From Mycoplasma sp. CSL7503-lung (lineage in GTDB: Bacteria; Bacillota_I; Bacilli_A; Mycoplasmatales; Metamycoplasmataceae), in assembly GCF_025515455.1 (NCBI RefSeq), contig NZ_JAOPHP010000007.1, positions 1-39,135 on the forward strand: DNA of 39,135 nucleotides. The letters are read 5' to 3'. The notes beneath the pieces are model-generated. The model saw nothing but the letters and a program-made list of their open reading frames with translations. It did not search any database and had not been told where the DNA came from. Shown one piece after another: positions 23,599-36,653 of this stretch. A program made the position numbers and the translations under genes. Numbering within the stretch: position 1 is the stretch's first letter; each line of letters starts with the position of its first letter.

Positions 23599-25672
23599 AT
23601 TCAACTCTTTCTTCTGTTGATGCGTTAAAGATATGTAGTTTATTTAATGGTAAATTGAAATAAATTTTGTCATCAACTTTGAAGTTGTATGTATTATCAA
23701 GTAAGAAATTAATTTTTCCTACGTTTTCAATTTCAACAACTAATTTACTTTCTTTACCGAAGTTTTCTTGGATTGCAACTCTACCTTCGAACATATGCTC
23801 TTGATCTTTTTCTGTTAAAACAAAATCTTCAGATCTAACTCCAACATTTAATGATAAGTTTGAAGCGTTTGGTATTTTAACTGAATCGATTTTTTTGTTT
23901 GCAATGTATAAATTACCATCTTTATATTCGGAACTAAATAGTCCCATTTCAGGCATCCCTAAGAAACGAGCAACAAATTGATTTCTTGGTCTATTATATA
24001 GTTCAAGTGGTGAACCAATTTGTTGAACTTTTGCTGTAGACATACACACAATAATATCAGAAATTGACATCGCTTCTTCTTGGTCGTGTGTAACAAACAC
24101 AGTTGTAATACCTAACGATTGTTGAATTTCTCTAATTCATTGTCTTGTTGAGATACGTAATTTTGCATCTAAGTTTGAAAGAGGTTCGTCCATCAATAAT
24201 ATTTCTGGTTTTTTAACAATAGCACGAGCAATTGAAACACGTTGTTGTTGTCCACCAGATAATCTAGTTGGTTTCTTTTGAAGAATAGGAACTATTTCAA
24301 CACGTTTAGCGACTTCCATAACTTCATTATGAATTGCTTTACGTAATGATATGTTATCTTTTAAGTATTCTTTTAATTGTAATTTTTCTTCTTCATCAAG
24401 AATTGAAGGGATAGTCCCTTGTCTTTCTTCCTTAAGTTTTTGATTTAAATTATATTTAGTTTCAATTTCTTTAACTAAAGTATAAAAATCTTTTTTTGCT
24501 AATAAAGGTAAATTTCTACTATCTTTTAAAAGAGTTTTGTATGTTTCGTCAGTCTTTTTAACATTTTTGAATAATTCTTTCTCTTTTAAATATTGATCTT
24601 TTGTTTCTTCTTTAATAACTTTGTATTTTTCAACAATTTCTTTATGTTTTTGAATATATTTATATCTAGTTAATAATTTAAGTAGTTTTTCTTCAAGTTT
24701 AACAATTTTTATTCTGTCATTTAAATTGTAATTGTGAAGGTCAACAGAAACTAAATTAGCAATATTTTCTTGTAATTCATTTATACGAACATTATATTCA
24801 TCTTCATTTTTAACTTCTTTATATTTTAAAATATTTTTATCGAAGTTTTCAAGAATTTCAACTTTACTAAATGTTTCTGGTAATAAATGATTGTTTTTAT
24901 CAGAAACAAATTTTTCTTTTATATTTCTAATTTTGTTTTTAGAATCTTGTTTAACTTTTTCGTTTGTTTTTAATACATTTTTTGTAAGCAATGAAATATC
25001 TGAAGTTTCATGAACTATTGATAATTTGTAATTTGTATGTGCTTTTTCATAATTATCAACTATTTTTGCATAATATTCATTTAATTTGTGAGGTAATTCT
25101 TCAGATAATACTTGTCAAGTGTCAAAAGAAGTAACTAATGAGTTTATTTCTTCTTCTGAAGCTCCTAATTTTCTTAGATATAATGATCTAATATTATTTT
25201 TAGCTTTTTCCTTCTTTAAAAATGTTTTGAATTGTCAATCAAAATCGTTTTTAAGAGGGAAGGCAATGTTTGCATAAACACTTAAATGTGGATATAAAGC
25301 ATAGTTTTGGAAAACAAAACCGATTTTTCTTTTTTGTGGAGTAAAATCAGTAACATCTTTTCCTTTGAAAAGAATTTTTCCTGAAGTTACTGTTAATAAA
25401 CCTGCTATAGCATTAAGTGTTGTTGTTTTACCAGATCCTGATGGACCAAGTAATGTAACTAATTTTCCTTCCGGAATTTTAAAACTAACATTGTCAACTG
25501 CTAAAGTTTCTCCAAAGTCAATATTTAAGTTTTTAAGTTCAATAGCCGAAATATCATCATCTTTTTCGTTTTTAAACTTATCATAATATGACCTAATTTG
25601 ATCTTTTGATTCATTATTGTTTGTCAACATTAATTCTAACAATAAATTTTTAATTTTTTTAAGTGAAATCAT
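23588..25672 (-). CDS. ABC transporter ATPase with a 300-residue insertion (MalK/UgpC-like)
   Basis: A 694-residue ATPase, about twice the normal 370. Walker A is GPSGSGKT (76-83), the Q-loop is in [11 protein letters not shown] (about 122), the signature LSGGQQQR is at 471-478, Walker B is LLMDEP, the H-loop is in [10 protein letters not shown], and a TOBE-like C-terminal domain follows. All catalytic motifs are intact. Q-loop and signature are about 349 residues apart instead of about 50, so roughly 300 Lys/Glu-rich helical residues are inserted in the helical subdomain. The frame is continuous once UGA is Trp. Long ATPases of this type occur in other mycoplasmas (MG187, about 585 residues). 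It starts behind AAAGGAT, 38 nt after the nuclease. Confidence 0.92.
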
Positions 25673-25710
25673 TAATAATCCTTTCTAATCTAATTTTACT
25701 ATATTTAATA

Positions 25711-27054
25711 TTATTTATCAATGTAATCACCTATATTTTTGGAATTTTTATCACTTTTTTCACCATAAAATGGGTGTCATTTGTTATTAATTTTAATATT
25801 ATAGATGTATTTTGTTACATCAAGTGGTTTATCAAAGTATTTGAAGAAACCATTATTATTTTTTATAGCTTCATTAAATGATTTATACATCTCTGGGTAA
25901 ATTGATTTAATATATGAATTTTCTAATGTTTCAGATCTCATTGCAGTTTCTCAAGCATCATTTGCATATGGTAAAGTAAATCCTGCTCTAACAACCTCGT
26001 TGTTATACGAAAATTGATGTTTATCTCCAAAGAAAATATCAGCGGTAACACGCCCATAAGCATCAAAGTCTGTAACAAAACCAACATAAACATCATTTTT
26101 ATACTCATCAGAATCTTTGAATAAACTTTCAGCAAAATGAGTTGGCATTAAAGCAAATGCATATTCAAACGGGGAAGAAGTAACTACATTATTACCACTA
26201 CCAACTGCTTTTTCAGGTGTGTCGATTCCGGCTAATCTGATTGTATATTGTTTATCTTTTACTACAGAAACATTAGATACATTTTCTTTATTTTCTAATG
26301 CTATAACATCAAATGTATCTCCGTCTTTTACACGAACTATTTTAGCTCTGAAATAATCAACTTTTTTTGCACTTTCTGTAGTTCAATCGAAAGCAGGTTT
26401 GAATTTAGTTTTATCATAAGCTGTTGGTAATTGGCTTAAAATTGGGTTAATGGTTGTTTTTGGAACATCTACTCTAAATTCGATATCTTTTAAATTGAAG
26501 AAAGTTTTATCGTCTAAATATGCTTTATAAGTTACGGTTATATAATTTTTAACTTCATCTAAGTTTAAGGCAGCTTCTTGAGATTCAGAGTCTTGACCTT
26601 TTTGACTTAAAATTCCCAAGTCGAGATTAGATTTTGTTTCTAAAAACTTTCAAGTGATGGTTTTTAATTGTCCATCTATATTTATTTGGCTTTCAAATGA
26701 TTCTGGATATCCAGAAATTTGTTTAGGATCTCTCAACAATTTTGAGCCATTTTGTTCAGGAATAATTATTGAATTTAAATTATTTTTTTGTTTAATATCA
26801 TCAACATATTTATTTATATATTCGTTAAATCTATTTCTTGTTTTTATTACAGATTCATTTGGTATTGATGATTTATATTCTATATAATAAACATTTCCTC
26901 TTAATTTTGTACTTAAGTCTAAACCATCCATTTTTTCATTAGATTGTTCTTTAGAATCATTAGAACTTGAAGAACATGAAATTGTAGCAACTAATGATGA
27001 AGAACTTAAAATTATAGGAAAAGCATATAATAATTTTTTAATATTTTTTTTCAT
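25711..27054 (-). CDS. Surface lipoprotein nuclease (SNase/thermonuclease family)
   Basis: A 447-residue lipoprotein with lipobox and Cys27 (LVATISC). An N-terminal half of unknown fold is followed by a staphylococcal-nuclease domain (about 235-380): VKDGDTF supplies the calcium ligands, IRLAGIDTPE holds the Arg, Asp-Thr and Glu positions equivalent to Arg35, Asp40-Thr41 and Glu43, and DAYGRVTADI matches the Arg87 region. The active site therefore looks complete. Homologues (MG186 of M. genitalium, mhp379 of M. hyopneumoniae) are surface nucleases beside an ABC transporter. It should degrade host DNA or RNA outside the cell. UGA-Trp codons at 26383 and 26650 and one further on split it under the standard code. 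Confidence 0.9.
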
Positions 27055-27079
27055 TTTGACATCCTATTGTTAAATTTAT

Positions 27080-27117
27080 AAAATAAATGAGTTTGCAATG
27101 CAAACCCTATTTATTTT
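27080..27117 (-). promoter_or_regulatory. Intra-operon hairpin between P68-type lipoprotein and nuclease
   Basis: The left arm 27080-27096 and right arm 27100-27117 pair over about 16 bp with one mismatch and one bulge, centred on TTTGC-AAT-GCAAA. It lies in the 78-nt gap inside the operon. The minus-strand RNA has only a broken T run after it, so it would be a leaky terminator or an RNA-stability element. It could let the first lipoprotein be made in excess over the transporter. Confidence 0.6.
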
Positions 27118-27132
27118 TTTGTTTTATATTAA

Positions 27133-29412
27133 TTATTGAGCGTTTAAACCTTGAGTCATTGTTTCAACAAATTTATTGAAATCTGTTTTAGTTGCAGCGT
27201 TGTCTGAATATTCTTTTTGTCTTGCATCTCATGCAGCTTTAATTTGTTTTCTAAATGAAGCTGAATATTCACCTGCCGGTTCTTCAAAAGCAACATAATT
27301 ATCATCTTCTGATACTTTTCCAAACTCTTCTAGTGCAACTTGTAAATATTTATTGTTTCCATAAATTTTCTTTTTATCTTCTTCTGTAAATGTATTGAAG
27401 TTAGCTACTGGTGTAATGTAACTCATTGATTTTTGTAATGAAAGTAATTGTTCTTTATTATTCATTAATCATTTAACAAAAGCTTTAGTTGCGTTATCTT
27501 CAACTTCATTTGCATGTACTCCGATTAATGATGGACCTTGTAAGTATAATACTTTTTTAGCATCTGTTGATTCTCATTTTGTAGGTGTTACTCTTGATAT
27601 TAATTCATTTTCATTTAAGTAATCTTGATCTGATCTTGATTCAAATGATAAACCTAATTTAGCTAAAAAGTCATTTTTATTAGTATTAGGAACTAAAACT
27701 AACGCAACTTCTTTGTTACCGTTCATTAATTCAACATATTTACTTGAAAGTTCTGTTTCATTAGCTTTAAATGTTTCGTTAACTTTCAATAAATCAAAAT
27801 CTTTTTTATCAATAACTAAAAGTGTTGAAGATTCTGTGTTTAAAAAAGCTTCTAATTTAGTATCCGAACTTGCATCTTTTGATTTATAATCATATTTACC
27901 AACTTCTTTAGTACTTGTAGATTTTAATAATTGATTTTTGTATGAACTTATATAACCTATAACATCTTCTGGTTTTTCACCTTTTTTAGGTGTTAATCCA
28001 TATTCTAAAAATGTTTTATTATCATCATTTAAAACAACTTTTCCATCTGTTGTTTTATAAATACTTACCGCTTTACCCGCTTTTTTAAAGTTATATGAAT
28101 AACCCGCTGTAGAACCTATAGAAAATGCAATTTTATGTTCTGTTTGTGTAGTTGATGAATATTGCCCTCCAGGGAACGCATAAACTGCACCTTTTTCAAA
28201 AGCGTCGGAAAAGACATTAAAAATAGCATTAGAATTTTTGTAAGTGCTTTGGTTAGAGTTTTTTATATTTGTGAAATTGATTGTTGTTCTACCATCACTT
28301 TCTCTAACGACTTTTTGCAACATTAATCTTGGATCAGCATTTAGTGATGAATATAAAGCTTGTTCATAAACTCCGGCAATATCATCTATACCAAACACAT
28401 GAACTGATGAGCTAGTATTTTTAGCAGATTCTGTGAATAAAGATTGTGCAATAATACTAAATTTAACTAAATCAGAATAATTATCAAACATTCCAAAGTC
28501 TAATTTTACATTAGATAAAATTGTTTGAGCAGTTGAAACTGGTTGACCTCAAATCTTTTCAACAGATGCTCTATCCCCTTTTCCTGCATCGATCATTTTT
28601 TGAAATTCTGCTTTTGATTCGCTATTTGCGTATGTAGCTCCATTTTCAACCATTGTTTCAAGAATATAACTCATTACAGAAGCATTAATTGAAAGAACTT
28701 GTGTACTTTTGAAAAATGGTAAAACATATGTTGATTTATTTACAACGTTTTCTAAATCGTCATTATTTGAAACAAATGATTTATCAAATTCAGTAATATC
28801 AGTATTTATAGAAGTTTCTTGGTCATTGAAACTTAATAACATATTTTTACTTGCTAATGTAGCAGCTACAGGAGCATAGTTAATTGTTAAATTATAAAAA
28901 CCATTAGTGTCTTTTGCATTTAATTTACTTGAAACATCATCTTTTCCTGCATCATAACCACTACCTAAATTTTGTTGTTGAACAGGAAGAGCAAATTCAC
29001 TAACTCCTAATTTTTTATACTCTTCTTGTTTTTGTTCTTCAGTAAGAGTATTGTTTTTTCTAACTGTCTCTTTTTGTTCAACTAAAGCATTATACACTTT
29101 AAGAGTTTCATTTAAACTTCTTGCTTGTGGACCTGTTTCACTAAAAGTTGTACCAATTTTAATTACACCATCATTAACTTGGTCAAAACGTGAATCTGTA
29201 GGTACTGATGTATTTGCACCGATTGATGCGTTTGTAACTCTTTCAAGTTGTTCTGCAGGAATTTCTACAGTTGAACTACTTGAACCACTATTTGTGTTAC
29301 TTGGCTCGTTTACGCTTTCGGTCGATTGACCACAACTAATTGCGACACTTAATGCGGCAAATGATGAAACACCTGACAACGCAAAAGCGAATTTTTTAAA
29401 TTTATTATTCAT
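27133..29412 (-). CDS. P68/P80-family surface lipoprotein, putative ABC substrate-binding protein
   Basis: A 759-residue lipoprotein with signal peptide and lipobox LSVAISC (Cys27), followed by a Ser/Asn/Glu-rich linker. The mature part carries features of family 1 extracellular solute-binding proteins: [13 protein letters not shown] early on, a long middle domain with AFPGGQYSS, and a C-terminal [21 protein letters not shown] segment. It is first in the operon with nuclease, ATPase and permeases, which fits a receptor for the transporter. P68/P80-type lipoproteins are abundant surface antigens in related species. GAGGGG lies upstream. The ligand is unknown; the nuclease next to it suggests nucleotides or oligonucleotides. 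Confidence 0.85.
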
Positions 29413-29521
29413 TAAATATTTCCCCTCTAAAAATTAAATATAAATATATATGAAATTAATTCTCTAACTTTAAATTAAATATAAAAAAACATATCGAAAA
29501 TAGATAAATAATTTCGAATAT

Positions 29522-29527
29522 ATTATA
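29522..29527 (-). promoter_or_regulatory. Candidate -10 element of the P68-nuclease-ABC operon
   Basis: A perfect TATAAT on the minus strand, 110 nt before the lipoprotein start and after the terminator of the upstream gene. No good -35 is seen. Confidence 0.4.
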
Positions 29528-29581
29528 TTATTTTTTTGACTAACTTTTTGAAAAATATGAAATAAATGCATTTTTTACCAC

Positions 29582-29614
29582 AAAAAACACCTAATCAAAA
29601 AAATGATTAAATGT
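29582..29614 (-). terminator. Terminator of the MFS transporter gene
   Basis: In minus-strand RNA, ACAUUUAAUCA (29614-29604) pairs with UGAUUAGGUGU (29597-29587) using G-U pairs, with a 6-nt loop and six U residues after it. The G-U pairs fix the direction as minus. The stop codon of the upstream gene (29607-29609) lies inside the stem. Confidence 0.75.
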
Positions 29615-30830
29615 CTTTTGAGTTAATTAATTCTTTTTTTCTATATGAATATAATAATAAAAGCATGGTTAATAATATTAATGTATATAAAATATATGAA
29701 TGATAATATGAAACGTTTACTAAAACATAAGTTAATATGTATGTGAAAAATATCGAACTTATAACTGGTACGATTAAAACTAATTTCTTAATGTTTAAAC
29801 AAATATTTTTATCACTAATATTTTTAGTTTCAAAACTAATGTTATTGTTTGCAAAATTTATAATAAACTGTTGAATCGCGTTTATGATAAAAAATCAAGT
29901 TATGCTCAAAATAGTATTTTTTATTTGACTGATAAATAATCAACTAATATTTAAAGCAAAAAACATAAATAATAATATTGTGTTATTTATGTTTATTTTC
30001 TTCTTTTTGACTATAAAAGCAACTAAAAGTCCTAGTATACCAACAAAGGCCATAGTTATTGCTAAATAGTAACTTCAAAAATGAAAATCATATTGATAAT
30101 AATTAAAAAAAGAAATTACTCCCGATTGTCTGGTAAACAAAAATAAAGTACTTATCGATATGAAAGTTATTAAATATATATTATTATGAACTATTTTATC
30201 GGTTTCAACTTTTTTTACTTCTTTTTCGAATGGACTTTTATTTAGTTTTACTAACCTAAATAAAAGCATTGAAATTAAATAAAAAATTAAATTAATAGTC
30301 ATAAAAATATCAAAAGTCACCTTATTAAAAACTTCAACCGAAAAGATCGGAGATATCAATAAAGACAAACCAACACCTAAGTTAAAAATATTATTTATAA
30401 CGTTGAATTCTTTATTGCTAGAAGAAATGAAGTGAGTCATTTTTTTAATGTATAATGTTTTTAATGAGTATGTAAATGATTGCAAAACATTTAAAATCAA
30501 TAAAATTGCAACAATAAGTTCAGTATTAGTACTAATTGGGAATAAATTTCACATAATAATTGGAACAACAAGAAAAACAGCACTAACAAAGTCTAAAAAA
30601 ATCAATCCTTTTTTAAAATCCATTATTTTTAACAATTGTTTATTAAAAATTTGAACCACAACTAAAGGAAGTTGCATCAACATAAAAAGCGTAGTTACAA
30701 GCCAATATGAATTAGTAAAATTATATATTTGCATTGCACTACCCATCTTTAACGACTCTGAAGGAACTCAAGGAATCAAAACGCTAGAAATAAATTTAAA
30801 CAAATTGAATTTAAAATTATTTTTATTCAT
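29607..30830 (-). CDS. MFS-like transporter
   Basis: A 407-residue membrane protein with about 10-12 hydrophobic helices. The N-terminal part (MGSAMQIYNFTNSYWLV, then QLPLVVVQIFNKQLLKIMDFKKG) resembles the first two helices and the short cytosolic loop of the major facilitator superfamily, close to the drug/siderophore-exporter branch. The usual motif A glycine and arginine residues are weakly kept, so the subfamily and substrate are unknown. The start follows AAAGGA. It is a single-gene unit with its own terminator, divergent from upp. UGA-Trp codons break it under the standard code. Confidence 0.7.
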
Positions 30831-30881
30831 ATTTTTCCTTTCTTATTTTTATTAATTTAAATCATAATTATAGTAATTAAA

Positions 30882-30887
30882 TTTATA
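30882..30887 (-). promoter_or_regulatory. Candidate -10 element of the MFS gene
   Basis: TATAAA preceded by TGG on the minus strand, with TTGTTT 16 nt upstream as a -35. A second TATAAT at 30867-30872 is an alternative. Confidence 0.45.
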
Positions 30888-30982
30888 CCACATTTAAATC
30901 TTAAAACAATAAAATATTTTTATTAAAAAATTGAAGATCAATTATAAATTAAAAAATACAATCAAAAATAAATAAAAAAAAG

Positions 30983-30988
30983 TATAAT
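30983..30988 (+). promoter_or_regulatory. Candidate -10 element of the upp-leuS-lon operon
   Basis: A perfect TATAAT 49 nt before the upp start, after an A-rich stretch. No -35 is visible. AAAGGA follows just before the ATG. Confidence 0.5.
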
Positions 30989-31037
30989 ATAATAAAATTT
31001 ATATATTTATGAAAATTCAATAAAAAAAAGGATACAA

Positions 31038-31664
31038 ATGTTAAAAATATTAGAGCACCCACTTATTAAAATTAAAATGACAAAACTAAGAGATAAAAAC
31101 ACAAATCACCGTGAATTTAGAAGTAATTTGAACGAAATTGCATCTTTAATGGTTTATGAAATAATGAGAGATTATGAAACCAAACCATACAAAGTTATAA
31201 CTCCGCTTAATAAAGAATTCAAAGGAGTAACTTTTGATAAAGAAATTGCATTAGTCCCTATTTTGAGAGCTGGACTAGGAATGACAGAAGGATTATTAAA
31301 TTTAATTCCAGATGCACGTGTAGGACATATAGGAATGTATCGTGATGAAGAAAACTTAACACCTCACGAATACTATTATAAAATGCCAAATGTATCAAAA
31401 GATAGTTTAATTATAGTTGTTGATCCAATGTTGGCAACAGGAAACTCTGCTGTAGATGCTATAAAAAGAATAAAACATGATGGATTTACTAATATTAAAT
31501 TAGTTTGTTTGGTAGGTGCTCAAAATGGTGTTGATAATGTATTAGAAAATTTTGGAGAAGATTTTGATATTTACTTATCATCATTAGACTCAAAATTAAA
31601 TTCAAATGGATATATAGAACCCGGACTAGGAGATGCCGGGGATCGTATTTTCGGAACTAAATAA
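31038..31664 (+). CDS. upp: Uracil phosphoribosyltransferase
   Basis: A 208-residue cytosolic enzyme making UMP from uracil and PRPP, the key pyrimidine salvage step in organisms that cannot make pyrimidines. The PRPP loop is VDPMLATGNS, ILRAGLGM is the second conserved segment, and the C-terminal uracil-binding part reads GYIEPGLGDAGDRIFGT, the family hallmark. It has full length and no UGA codon. It is first in an operon and followed after 9 nt by leuS. Confidence 0.97.
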   Translation: MLKILEHPLIKIKMTKLRDKNTNHREFRSNLNEIASLMVYEIMRDYETKPYKVITPLNKEFKGVTFDKEIALVPILRAGLGMTEGLLNLIPDARVGHIGMYRDEENLTPHEYYYKMPNVSKDSLIIVVDPMLATGNSAVDAIKRIKHDGFTNIKLVCLVGAQNGVDNVLENFGEDFDIYLSSLDSKLNSNGYIEPGLGDAGDRIFGTK

Positions 31665-31673
31665 GGAGTAAAA

Positions 31674-34001
<2,328 letters not shown>

Positions 34002-34013
34002 ATAAGGAGAGTT

Positions 34014-36653
34014 ATGAAAAAGAAAAATTATTTCACAACAATAGTATTAAATGAACAATTATATACTTACCCAAGTGCCATTCACGAATTGGTAGTAAGT
34101 AACGACTCAATGTCTGATGAATCATTAGTATTCGAGCATTACAAACAAAACAAACCTGTTGCTCTTGCGTTCAAAGATTTTGAAAATGATTTATTACATC
34201 GTGGTATTTATGCAGAAATATTAGATATTTCAAAGCTTGAAGATTCTGATGATTATAAATTTGTTTTTAAAGCACTTGCATTTATTGAATTTGATGATTA
34301 TGGTTTTGCACAAATCGAAAATGACTTAAAAATAAAAGAAGATAGTTTTGTTAATTTTGAATTTTTCAAGAAAAATATTGATGATTTGCAATCTAAAAAC
34401 TACGTGCCTGTTTCTTCAGGAGAAATAATTTACTTGTTAAGTAGTAATGATGCAATATCAACAAATATTGACGTAACTATTCCTAACGATGAAATTACTG
34501 AAGAATTACAAAAATTTGAGTCAATAGTAGAAGATAGCAAAATAACAAAAATTTGATTTGCGACAAGAAGAGCAACAAACAAAAAATGAACATATAAAGA
34601 ATTTTTAAAATTAATGTCTGATTTTGGTATTAGCAAAAACTTAACAACATATGATGAAAAATTAACATTTTTAAATTCTCTTCTTTCTGTAGTTAATGAA
34701 GAAGTTAGAGAAAAATTAGATCTATTTTTAGAATATAATAGATTAAATGTTCAAGCAATAATACTAAGAATTACAGAAATCATTACAGAAAACTTTATGA
34801 CCGAAAAAATGATTGCTGACAAAATGAATAGTAGACTTACAAATCAACAAAAAGAATTTATTTTAAGAGAAAAATTAAAATCAATTCAGGACGAACTTGA
34901 AGAAATGAAAGTTCCTGTAGATGAAGATGAATATTTAAAATTATTAAAAGACAAAAATAAAAATCTTAGATATCCTTCATCTGTTCGTGAATTAATAAAA
35001 GAAGAAACAAAAAGGATTTCTGAAATGATGCCTACTTCTCCAGAAGCTAATATTTCAAAAACATACGTAAGTTTATTAAAAAAATTACCTTGAAGATTAA
35101 CAGAAAAAGAAAATCTAGATATTAATCATGTTAAAAAAACATTAGATAAATATCACTATGGTATAGATAAGGTAAAAGAGAGAATATTAGAATATATTGC
35201 GGTAATAATTAAAATCAAGCAAAACCAAATAGACGCAGATAAAAAACTTAAATACGACAACAATAACGAAATAGATTTAAATCTTTTCAAAGAAGATGAA
35301 AAAGAAAGTCAAAAAACATTTAATAATGTTCCTATTATTTGTTTAGTTGGTCCACCAGGTACAGGTAAAACTTCACTTTCTAAGGCTATTGCCGAATCAT
35401 TACAAAGAAAATTTGTAAAAATTTCATTAGGTGGGGTTAGCGACGAATCAGAAATAAGAGGTCATCGTAGAACATATGTCGGTGCAATGCCCGGAAAAAT
35501 TATTAAAGGTATTAAACAAGCAGGAGTTTCAAATCCTGTTGTATTGTTAGATGAAATTGACAAAATGGCATCTACAAATAAAGGAGACCCTGCATCAGCA
35601 ATGTTAGAGGTTTTAGATCCTGAACAAAATAGTAAATTTCAAGATCACTACCTTGAACATGAATATGACTTATCTAAAGTTGTCTTTATTGCTACAGCAA
35701 ATTATTATGATGCAATTCCACATGCATTAAGAGATAGAATTGAAGTTATTGAACTTTCAGCATATACTCTTTCTGAAAAAATGAATATCGCAAAGAAACA
35801 TTTACTACCAAAAGTTGTAGAACAAGTGGGTGAAAAAAATGGATTTTTAAATATTAGCGATAAAACTCTTGAATATATAATTTCAAACTACACAATAGAG
35901 GCAGGTGTTCGTGGTTTAAAACGTGTTTTAGACAAAATTGCACGTAAATTCACCTTAAAAAGTTTAGATAAAACCGAAACTAAGACTAAAAAGTATAAAG
36001 TTGAAATTTCGTCACTAAAAGAATTGTTAGGTCCTGAATATTATAAAGATACCGAAGAAGATAATTACCAAGTGCCAGGGGTAGTTAATGGATTAGCTTA
36101 CACAACAGTGGGAGGTACATCACTTCAAATTGAAGTAAATACTTATCCAGGAAAAGGTGAAATAAAATTAACAGGTTCGTTAAAAGATGTAATGCAAGAA
36201 TCTGCAAAAATTGCTTTATCTTTTGTTAAAGCTAATGCGGAAAAATTCGGAATTAAGGATTTTGACTTCGATAAAAATACAATTCATATTCACGTTCCAG
36301 AAGGTGCAACTCCAAAAGATGGACCAAGTGCTGGTGTAACTTTCACAACTGCGTTAATTTCCGCACTTAGCGGTAAAGTTGTTCCTCATTATTATGGAAT
36401 GACTGGAGAAATTACACTTAGAGGTAGAGTCTTAAACATAGGTGGATTAAAAGAAAAATCATTTGCTGCAACACAAAAGAAATTAAAATACGTATTTATT
36501 CCTTTTGGAAACGAATCAAATTTATTAGAAATACCTGAAGAAATAAAGAAAAAAATAACATATATCCCTGTTAAATATTACAAAGAAATATATGATGTAA
36601 TTTTTAATAATAAAAAACCTAAAAAAGTAATAACAACTGGAAATAATGAGTAA
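34014..36653 (+). CDS. lon: ATP-dependent protease Lon
   Basis: An 879-residue AAA+ serine protease removing misfolded proteins and, in mycoplasmas lacking most other proteases, a main cytosolic protein quality-control enzyme. The N-terminal substrate-binding domain is divergent and is followed by a helical region ([17 protein letters not shown]). Walker A is GPPGTGKT (446-453), Walker B is VVLLDEIDK, and the protease domain has the catalytic dyad Ser772 (PKDGPSAG) and Lys813 (GGLKEKS). Two UGA-Trp codons (34554 and 35090) split it under the standard code. AAGGAG precedes the ATG, 12 nt after leuS. A damaged-protein load from LeuRS errors would raise demand for Lon, though linkage alone does not show this. 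Confidence 0.97.

Noticed and set aside
24137..24991. The inserted part of the ABC ATPase as a separate gene
   Set aside because: It is in frame with both halves of the ATPase once UGA is Trp, and has no start signal of its own.
28609..29412. Plus-strand open frame opposite the P68-type lipoprotein signal region (29051-29329)
   Set aside because: It is antisense to a clear lipoprotein gene, with no ribosome binding site or recognisable product.
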